From Melghirimyces profundicolus (lineage in GTDB: Bacteria > Bacillota > Bacilli > Thermoactinomycetales > DSM-45169), in the NCBI RefSeq assembly GCF_003054245.1, contig NZ_QBKR01000023.1:1-59497 (forward strand): 59,497 nt of DNA, read 5' to 3'. Every line of letters begins with the position of its first letter. Positions within the stretch are counted from its first letter, which is position 1. Under the pieces are notes generated by a model. It was given only the letters and a program-made list of their open reading frames with translations. It was not told where the DNA came from and ran no database searches. Position numbers and translations under genes: made by a program. Positions 54,181-59,497 of the stretch are shown piece by piece.

Positions 54181-55265
54181 CATCCCTGCAGGAGTTCCTC
54201 CACTTTTCTGGTATCCAGCCGGCGGATGACCGCCACCAGAAGGCGGATGAGAGCGTCCACATCATCCTGATGGATGATGGAGGTATGGCTGTGAATGTAG
54301 CGGGAAGGCACCCCGACTGAAACCGTGGGGACGCCCTCCCCGTGAAGATGGATGTGACTGGCATCGGTGGCACCACGGGTGATCCACTCGTGTTGCAGGG
54401 GGATTCCTTTTTCTTCCGCTACCTCCTGAACCATCCTCACCAACCCCCGGTGGGGAACGTGCCCGGCATCAAAAAGAACCAACAACGGCCCTTCCCCCAG
54501 ACGGCAGGGCGCCTGGTCCCGGTTGACCCCGGGGGTATCCCCGGCAATCCCCACATCAATGGCAAACCCGATGTCGGGACGGACCACGGCACTGGCGGTG
54601 AAGGCCCCCCGACGGCCCACTTCTTCCATTACCGTTCCCACGCCATACACGGTGTTGGGATGGTCCAGATCTTCGAGCCTCCGCAGAACTTCCACCGCCA
54701 CGGCACAACCCATCCGGTTATCCATCGCTTTGGCCAGCCAGTGCTTGGGATTGGCCATCTCCGTAAAAGGGGAATAGGGGACCACCACGTCTCCCGGAAG
54801 AATCCCCATTTCCTCCGCTTCTTCTTTTCCGGCGGCACCCACATCGATGAATAACTCGTCCAGCGGAACCGCTTTTTTCCGCTGTTCCAAAGATAGAAGA
54901 TGGGGCGGTTTGGAACCGACGACGCCCAGTACCTTCCCCTTCCTGGTCATCACTTCCACCCGTTGGGCGGACACCACCTGGCTCCACCAACCGCCGAGGG
55001 GCCGAAACTTCAAAAAGCCCTCATCCGTGATCCGGGTTACCATGAATCCGATTTCGTCCAGGTGACCGGCCAACATGATCCGTGGCCCCGTATTTCCCTT
55101 CCGGGCAATCATCGCTCCCAGTCGGTCGGAAGTCACCTCATCGGCGACGGTGGACGCCCAACGGCCCATCAATTCCCGGACCGGTCCTTCGTGTCCCGGG
55201 GGACCGGCCACTTCCGTCAACTCTTTCAGAAGTTGCTTGAAACCCCCTTGCTTCCCTTCCGACAT
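54180..55265 (-). CDS. M42 family aminopeptidase (YsdC-like)
   Basis: The 361-residue zinc peptidase has the metal ligands in MLAGHLDEIGFMV, KAMDNRMGCAVAVEVL, GTVMEEVGRRGAF and FAIDVGIAGDTPG, with a C-terminal His in SRYIHSHTSIIH. M42 enzymes form dodecamers that trim peptides. Matches YsdC upstream of sspI in Bacillus. GTGT-type start region: ATG at 55265 after AAAGAGGTG. Confidence 0.93.
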   Translation of the reverse strand: MSEGKQGGFKQLLKELTEVAGPPGHEGPVRELMGRWASTVADEVTSDRLGAMIARKGNTGPRIMLAGHLDEIGFMVTRITDEGFLKFRPLGGWWSQVVSAQRVEVMTRKGKVLGVVGSKPPHLLSLEQRKKAVPLDELFIDVGAAGKEEAEEMGILPGDVVVPYSPFTEMANPKHWLAKAMDNRMGCAVAVEVLRRLEDLDHPNTVYGVGTVMEEVGRRGAFTASAVVRPDIGFAIDVGIAGDTPGVNRDQAPCRLGEGPLLVLFDAGHVPHRGLVRMVQEVAEEKGIPLQHEWITRGATDASHIHLHGEGVPTVSVGVPSRYIHSHTSIIHQDDVDALIRLLVAVIRRLDTRKVEELLQG

Positions 55266-55415
55266 ATGTACACCTCTTTCAAAGATTAAGGCCTGAATTT
55301 TATATTATCACAACCGGATCCGGACTGGACCGAAGAACTGGCGTTTGGTTGGGGGCAAACGAAGGCGGTCGTACCGGCCCCGCATGCCCCTTGTTTTTTA
55401 TCCACCTTTGTTTTG

Positions 55416-55666
55416 GAAGCGTTGTGGTTGATTGTCAGGATCAGAAGAAGGGAAGCGTTTACCCGAAACAGCGACTTTGCTGTCCTGCCCGGCGGAGAAT
55501 CAGCCTGCAAGGGCGTTCAGGGGCAAAAGCTTCTCTGTGTTGCATCCGCAGGCGTTTGCCCCTGCCCGCAGCAGGATGATTCGGAGCGGACAGTGTCTGC
55601 ATCTCTGCAGGACAGCAGCCGGAGCGGCTTCGGGTAAATGCCGCCGCTCACTTTTTCACAATACTT
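55416..55666 (+). repeat. Dispersed repeat element copy D (no 55-bp unit)
   Basis: The 251-bp copy starts GAAGCGTTGTGG and ends TCACAATACTT. It carries the 5' subterminal type GATTGTCAGGATCAG, TTTACCCGAAA, the perfect pair TGCTGTCCTGC/GCAGGACAGCA, the middle hairpin GGGGCAAA/TTTGCCCC, and joins straight from GCAGGACAGCA to the AGCCGGAGCGGCT end hairpin without the 55-bp unit. Its right end touches the stop codon of the Hsp20 gene. Confidence 0.9.
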
Positions 55667-56047
55667 TTAGGCTTTGGGCATTCGGATCACCAACGTTTTT
55701 TTCTCCTGATCCATCCCCGTGTTCATCCGTTTCGCATCCACCGGTACGGGAAGGTAAACGTTCAGGGTAAAGTGAAACCGTTCCTGGAACCGTTGATTCC
55801 CCTTCCCCCCGGTCGACCCCGAAATGTACAGGATCCGGTTCTCCAAGACCTTCACGTTGATTTCATGGCGGGGGTTCAATTGGGGTATCCGGACGTGAAC
55901 CACCACATCGGTGGCGGTTTGGAAGCATTGGGTGCTCATCCGGTTCTGTTCCAGGTCGTGGGAGAGGTTTCGCCATTCGTTCCAAAGCTCGCCCATTTCT
56001 TCATCGTACATGGATTCAAACCACGGTTTGAGCCATCGCACGCCCAT
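55667..56047 (-). CDS. Hsp20/alpha-crystallin family protein
   Basis: The 126-residue protein has an N-terminal helix (MGVRWLKPWFESMYDEEMGE) and a C-terminal alpha-crystallin beta-sandwich: TDVVVHVRIPQLNPRHEINV, LENRILYISGS, FHFTLNVYLPVPVDAKRM and TLVIRMPKA (IXI-like end). Similar proteins occur in spore coats (CotM-like) as well as in the cytoplasm; which applies is unknown. GAAGGAGG precedes the ATG. The stop codon TAA abuts repeat copy D. Confidence 0.82.
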   Translation of the reverse strand: MGVRWLKPWFESMYDEEMGELWNEWRNLSHDLEQNRMSTQCFQTATDVVVHVRIPQLNPRHEINVKVLENRILYISGSTGGKGNQRFQERFHFTLNVYLPVPVDAKRMNTGMDQEKKTLVIRMPKA

Positions 56048-56135
56048 CGACCTCCTTCGTTCTTCAGAGGGATCTGCTTGTTCTACCCTCAGGATATGAG
56101 CAATGGCCAAAAGGGTTCCCGGCCGTACCCCTTCA

Positions 56136-56162
56136 CAAAAAAACCTCCGCCAAAGGGAGGTT
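56136..56162 (-). terminator. Terminator after the Trp-rich small gene
   Basis: AACCTCC-N7-GGAGGTT followed by T residues on the minus strand. Confidence 0.85.
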
Positions 56163-56187
56163 GAATGAGGGGGAAGCAAGTAAAGGG

Positions 56188-56340
56188 TTAATAGTAGGGA
56201 CCGTAAGGACCGAATCCTCCGCCCCACCACCAGAAAAATGCGAAGAACAGGAACAGGATGATGATCACCGCTATTGCGATCCACCACACCCATTTGAAGC
56301 CGAACAGGCCGAACAGACTGCTGGTTCTCGCTCTGCTCAC
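56188..56340 (-). CDS. Small Trp/Gly-rich membrane protein (50 aa)
   Basis: A GTG at 56340 with GGAGGT 6-7 bases upstream opens a 50-residue protein: SRARTSSLFGLFGFKWVWW, a helix of IAIAVIIILFLFFAFF, then WWWGGGFGPYGPYY. The layout recalls small sporulation-associated membrane proteins, though the sequence is not that of YjcZ. It has its own terminator and is divergent from the TPP-controlled thiD. Confidence 0.7.
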   Translation of the reverse strand: MSRARTSSLFGLFGFKWVWWIAIAVIIILFLFFAFFWWWGGGFGPYGPYY

Positions 56341-56441
56341 AGTCGTACCTCCTTCCTGCACAATGGCTCATTACATCGTATGTCCGACGGGGAACATCGG
56401 TATAGACATCCGCCCGTACGGCCACTCCCGGAAAATCCCCC

Positions 56442-56470
56442 TTGCCCTTCCTTCCGCACGCTCCTATAAT
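56442..56470 (+). promoter_or_regulatory. Promoter of the thiD transcript
   Basis: TTGCCC (56442-56447), 17 bases, TATAAT (56465-56470), about 40 bases upstream of the TPP riboswitch. Confidence 0.8.
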
Positions 56471-56506
56471 AATGATTGAAATGATTGAATGATTGGAACC
56501 ATGTTC

Positions 56507-56606
56507 CCCTGCGGGAGTCCGGGGTACCGGGCTGAGAGGGCGGCCGAATCCGCCGCCGACCGTTTTGCCTGATCTGGGTCATGCCAGCGGAGGTAACCTG
56601 CGGGAA
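56507..56606 (+). promoter_or_regulatory. TPP (thi-box) riboswitch
   Basis: The conserved blocks GGGAGTCCGGGGTACCGGGC, CTGAGAGG, CCGACCG, TGCCTGATCTGGGTCATGCC and AGCGGAGGTAACCTGCGG appear in order. It should switch off thiD-thiE when thiamine pyrophosphate is abundant, using the terminator at 56658. Confidence 0.96.
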
Positions 56607-56657
56607 TCGGATCGGATTCGATCGTTTGTTTGTTTCCGATTGCCTTCAACGAACCTC

Positions 56658-56684
56658 CGCCGCCGGCCCGTCCGGCGGCTTTTC
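56658..56684 (+). terminator. Riboswitch terminator before thiD
   Basis: CCGCCGG-CCCG-TCCGGCGG followed by CTTTTCC, between the TPP aptamer and thiD; the expected expression platform. Confidence 0.8.
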
Positions 56685-56714
56685 CATTTTCAACGGTCCA
56701 AAGGAGTGAAGCCA

Positions 56715-57548
56715 TTGACTCTGCCACGCGCGTTGACCATCGCCGGTTCCGACAGCGGAGGGGGCGCGGGCATCCAGGCCGACCTCAAGACGTTTCAGGA
56801 GCTGGGGGCCTTCGGGATGAGCGCCCTGACCGCCGTCACCGCCCAGAATACTCAGGGTGTGAGCGGTATATACGAAATGACGGCGGAAGCCGTCGCCCGG
56901 CAAATGGATGCCGTGTTGGAAGATATCGGTGTGGACGCCCTGAAAACAGGTATGATCGCCAATGTGGAGATTATGGAAACCATCGCCGAAAAAATCCGTC
57001 AGCATGGAGTCGGTCCCCTGGTGGTGGATCCGGTGATGGTGGCCAAAAGCGGCCACTCCTTGCTGGAGAAAGATGCCCGGAAAGCCCTGACCCAAACGCT
57101 GCTCCCCCTGGCTCTTCTGGTGACTCCCAACCTTCCGGAAGCGGAAATCCTTGTGAACCAACAACTGGACACGGAGGCGAAGCGGAAGGACGGGGCCCGC
57201 CGCATCCTGGACATGGGAGCCTCCGCCGTTGTGATCAAGGGTGGGCACCTGGAAGGGGAAACCGCATCGGACCTCTTCTACGACGGGGAATCCTTCCTCA
57301 CCTTCTCCGCTCCACGGATCCACACCCGCCACACCCACGGGACCGGTTGCACGTTTTCCGCTGCCGTCACGGCTGAGTTGGCCAAGGGACGAAATCTGGC
57401 GGATGCGGTCTATACCGCCAAAAAATTTATCACCCGGGCCATCGCCCGGCCGCTGGAGCTCGGAAAAGGCCACGGCCCCACCAACCACTGGGCTTACAAC
57501 CGGGACCGCGATCCCGAAGGGGTCATCACTCGGACTCTCTCCACATAG
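56715..57548 (+). CDS. thiD: Hydroxymethylpyrimidine/phosphomethylpyrimidine kinase ThiD
   Basis: The 277-residue ribokinase-fold enzyme phosphorylates HMP and HMP-P for thiamine synthesis. It starts [20 protein letters not shown] and has the anion-hole motif [20 protein letters not shown]. The TTG at 56715 lies 8 bases after GGAG; the GTG at 56706 overlaps that site, so TTG is the better start. First gene of thiD-thiE. A C-terminal tail of about 10 residues extends beyond the kinase fold. Confidence 0.93.
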   Translation: MTLPRALTIAGSDSGGGAGIQADLKTFQELGAFGMSALTAVTAQNTQGVSGIYEMTAEAVARQMDAVLEDIGVDALKTGMIANVEIMETIAEKIRQHGVGPLVVDPVMVAKSGHSLLEKDARKALTQTLLPLALLVTPNLPEAEILVNQQLDTEAKRKDGARRILDMGASAVVIKGGHLEGETASDLFYDGESFLTFSAPRIHTRHTHGTGCTFSAAVTAELAKGRNLADAVYTAKKFITRAIARPLELGKGHGPTNHWAYNRDRDPEGVITRTLST

Positions 57549-57607
57549 ACTATTTGTTGGGTATGATCTTCGCATTGACACAATCAAACCCCGGGAGAGG
57601 TGATCCC

Positions 57608-58276
57608 ATGCCCCTGTCCCCGTCCGCGCTGCGTCTGTATTTGGTGATGGGAAGCCAGGACTGCCAAGGAAGAGATCCGGTCTGGATCCTCAAGGAAGCG
57701 ATCGCCGGCGGCATCACGATGTTTCAATTCCGTGAAAAAAAATCATCCCTCACCATGAGCGAAACCGTTTTTCTGGGCAAAAAACTGCGGAAGGTCTGTT
57801 TGAAGCACCGAATCCCTTTCATTGTCAACGACCGGGTCGATCTCGCCATGGTCCTGGAAGCCGACGGAGTCCATGTCGGACAGGAGGATTTACCCGCCGT
57901 TCAGGTGCGGCGGCTCCTCGGATCGGAACCTGTCATCGGGGTTTCCTGCGAAAATCCGGAAGAAGCGGACAAGGCCGCTCAGGCCGGAGCGGACTATCTG
58001 GGGGTGGGTGCCATGTATGCCACCCCATCCAAATCCGACGCCGGGGACCCGATCGGACCCGAGAGCATCCGCCGGATCGCCCGCATGGAGAATCGGCCGC
58101 TTCCCATGGTGGGGATCGGCGGCATCCACCAGGATAACGCGGAACCCGTCATCCGGGCGGGAGCGAAAGGCGTCGCCGTCATCTCCGCCATCACCCGCGC
58201 CTCCTCCCCCCGCCGCGCCGCCACCCGGTTGAGAAAAGTGGTCGAACGGGTCCAAGCGGATAGAGATGCAATCTGA
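57608..58276 (+). CDS. thiE: Thiamine phosphate synthase ThiE
   Basis: The 222-residue TIM-barrel enzyme joins HMP-PP with the thiazole phosphate. Motifs are GGITMFQFREKKSS, FIVNDRVDLAMVLEADGVHV with the catalytic and Mg-binding residues, GADYLGVGAMYATPSKSDAG and VGIGGIHQDN. The ATG at 57608 follows GGGAGAGGTG. It lies 59 bases after thiD in the same transcript. Confidence 0.94.
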   Translation: MPLSPSALRLYLVMGSQDCQGRDPVWILKEAIAGGITMFQFREKKSSLTMSETVFLGKKLRKVCLKHRIPFIVNDRVDLAMVLEADGVHVGQEDLPAVQVRRLLGSEPVIGVSCENPEEADKAAQAGADYLGVGAMYATPSKSDAGDPIGPESIRRIARMENRPLPMVGIGGIHQDNAEPVIRAGAKGVAVISAITRASSPRRAATRLRKVVERVQADRDAI

Positions 58277-58305
58277 AAAAGCAGAAAACGGTGCTGTCGG
58301 GGCAC

Positions 58306-58397
58306 GAAGCGTGGTGATTTCATGTTCAACCATCTCTGCAGGACAGCAGCCGGAGCGGCTTTGGGTAAATGCTGACGCCCCTTTTTCACAACGCTTC
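58306..58397 (+). repeat. Dispersed repeat element copy E (internally deleted, 92 bp)
   Basis: Starts GAAGCGTGGTGATTTCATGT and ends TCACAACGCTTC. From the 5' end it jumps directly to AACCATCTCTGCAGGACAGC and the AGCCGGAGCGGCT hairpin, so about 150 bases of the middle are lost. It follows the thiE stop by 29 bases and may act as its terminator region. Confidence 0.85.
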
Positions 58398-58460
58398 TAG
58401 ACTGCCGACAAACCTTTACAGAAGAGCAGGGGACTCTTTCCGTGCGGAGCACTCTTTGTA

Positions 58461-58495
58461 CCTCACAGAGCACAAGTCTCGCCGGGGTCGCTATG
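58461..58495 (-). repeat. Fragment of the 55-bp unit, reverse orientation
   Basis: CTCACAGAGCACAAGTCTCG and CCGGGGTCGCTATG match the reverse complement of the unit with an internal gap. It is a loose piece without terminal repeats, 64 bases past copy E. The following plus-strand open frame (YDTHPVKLLWDRTVQSDLFE, about 58492-58590) looks coding-like but I cannot identify it. Confidence 0.6.
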
Positions 58496-58603
58496 ACACC
58501 CACCCGGTGAAGCTGCTGTGGGACCGGACCGTTCAGTCTGACCTCTTCGAGGGAATGAGGTGGGAAGACGAAATCGCGCCCCAGCCCCCCTTGTCATTAA
58601 CCT

Positions 58604-58629
58604 CGCGGTGCCTTCGGGCACCGCTTTTT
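58604..58629 (+). terminator. Plus-strand terminator in the gap after thiE
   Basis: GCGGTGCC-TTCGG-GCACCGC followed by TTTTT. No intact plus-strand gene precedes it closely. Confidence 0.8.
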
Positions 58630-58804
58630 GTATCCAGGCAGGCTCGCGGTATTACCACGCCGTCGCTCCTCCGTCGACGCCATGGTTTGGCCGGATGATC
58701 AGATACGACGGCGGCATCCCAAACATTTATCGACGGAAGGATGAATGTTCCGTACAACCCTTCAAATACGGCGGTCACGGTCTGTTTTTTTGCGTCCTGA
58801 AACA

Positions 58805-58830
58805 GAAAAAACCCGGGTGATTCGCCCGGG
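58805..58830 (-). terminator. Terminator of the small charged gene
   Basis: CCCGGGC-GAATCA-CCCGGGT and six T on the minus strand, right after the stop at 58841. Confidence 0.85.
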
Positions 58831-58840
58831 CCTGCTGCGG

Positions 58841-59029
58841 CTATAACCGGTTTTGCTTCTTTTTTTCGGCGTTTCGTTCATAATCTGCGGAAAGTTCTTT
58901 GCGTCCTTTTTCCACTTCCAGGTCCGTGAGTTCCCCGCTCTGTTCATAAGCGAACTGAACCTCACTGTTGATGTTTTCTTCGTTTTTCGTCACCGTGTCG
59001 CGGTTCTTTTCCACTTTCCGTTTGCTCAT
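58841..59029 (-). CDS. Small charged protein of unknown function (62 aa)
   Basis: The 62-residue protein MSKRKVEKNRDTVTKNEENI and on is hydrophilic and ends YERNAEKKKQNRL, with no membrane segment or cysteine. GGGAGGG lies before the ATG at 59029, and a terminator follows directly. Size and composition recall small spore-associated proteins of Bacilli, but I recognise no family. Confidence 0.65.
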   Translation of the reverse strand: MSKRKVEKNRDTVTKNEENINSEVQFAYEQSGELTDLEVEKGRKELSADYERNAEKKKQNRL

Positions 59030-59173
59030 GGTATCCCTCCCTGAAATCGCCGTACAAGGGAGAGGGCTTCTCTCCCCTGATATGACTAGGATGCACCCCG
59101 GGGTCTCTTTTATCCCCGATCGACTCGAGAACCCTTTCCAAGGGCCCGTCGGTGCCTGCTCGATGGAAACGCA

Positions 59174-59497
59174 GAAGCGTGGTGATTTCATGTTCGTTTC
59201 GAGAAAAAGGGGAAGCGTTTACCCAAAATAGCGACTTTGCTGTCCTGCCCAGCGGAGAATCAGCCTGCAAGGGCGTTCAGGGGCAAAAGCTTCTCTGTGT
59301 TGCATCCGTAGGCGTTTGCTCCTGCCCGCAGCAGGATGATCCGGAGCGGACAGTGCAACCATCTCTGCAGGACAGCATAGCGAGACCGGGGAGTGAAGCG
59401 ACCCCAGGCGAGACTTGTGCTCTGTGAGTGCATAGCGAGACCGGGGAGTGAAGCGACCCAGGCGAGACTTGTGCTCTGTGAGTGCATAGCGAGACCG
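59174..59497 (+). repeat. Dispersed repeat element copy F (continues past the window)
   Basis: Starts GAAGCGTGGTGATTTCATGT, then GTTTACCCAAAA, TGCTGTCCTGC, the middle hairpin GGGGCAAA/TTTGCTCC, GCAGGACAGCA and 55-bp units beginning at 59379, 59434 and 59488. The second unit lacks one C and is 54 bp. The right terminal repeat is beyond the window edge, so the number of units is unknown. Confidence 0.9.

Overview
The window reads as a chromosome segment of a spore-forming, fairly GC-rich member of the Bacillales. Support comes from a SspI-type small acid-soluble spore protein, YjcZ-like small proteins, a GbsR/GbsA/GbsB choline locus, YqhH/YqhG beside the glycine cleavage genes, and Gram-positive RNA regulators (tandem glycine riboswitch, TPP riboswitch, T-box). 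Base composition and gene style suggest Thermoactinomycetaceae; that placement is inference. No rRNA, tRNA or CRISPR array was seen.

Layout. 1-3.3 kb: start of an aldehyde dehydrogenase and a lutABC lactate-utilisation operon, all on the minus strand, with a palindromic operator upstream. 4-7 kb: Tat-exported PhoD phosphatase and two YjcZ-like microproteins flanking an epimerase relic. 7.2-15.5 kb: a minus-strand fatty-acid degradation cluster (acyl-CoA dehydrogenase, CaiB-type CoA-transferase, enoyl-CoA hydratase, thiolase, SDR, acyl-CoA ligase, SCP2 protein, TetR regulator) with a FadR-like box. 16-25 kb: ferritin-like protein, gcvT-gcvPA-gcvPB under a glycine riboswitch, divergent yqhH-yqhG, RodZ-like protein. 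25-27.7 kb: a hairpin-rich non-coding stretch, an unidentified TPR/HEAT-like gene, relics, and a VOC protein. 27.9-33.2 kb: gbsA-gbsB divergent from gbsR and a symporter closely resembling animal high-affinity choline transporters; together these import choline and oxidise it to glycine betaine. 33.3-42 kb: a patchy accessory zone with an AT-rich nucleotidyltransferase, a frameshifted inositol monophosphatase, an arylamine N-acetyltransferase, a frameshifted GH25 lysozyme, an ECF sigma/anti-sigma pair, relics of a tyrosine recombinase, TnpB, VOC protein and amidase, and a structured leader present twice. 42-59.5 kb: methionine gamma-lyase-like enzyme, dGTPase, GH10-like hydrolase, then a conserved block (cvpA, zapA, pheT, pheS, rRNA methylase, TrkA-type protein, sspI, M42 peptidase), an Hsp20 protein, thiD-thiE under a TPP riboswitch, and a small charged protein.

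The most unusual structure is a dispersed intergenic repeat family: six copies (four full-length or near so, one internally deleted, one truncated) with terminal inverted repeats, nested internal inverted repeats, and an expandable 55-bp tandem module present 0, 1, at least 2, or 7 times. I do not recognise it as a named element. The second is a duplicated hairpin-plus-terminator leader feeding 34-residue ORFs that share the N-terminus MKISCIQ.
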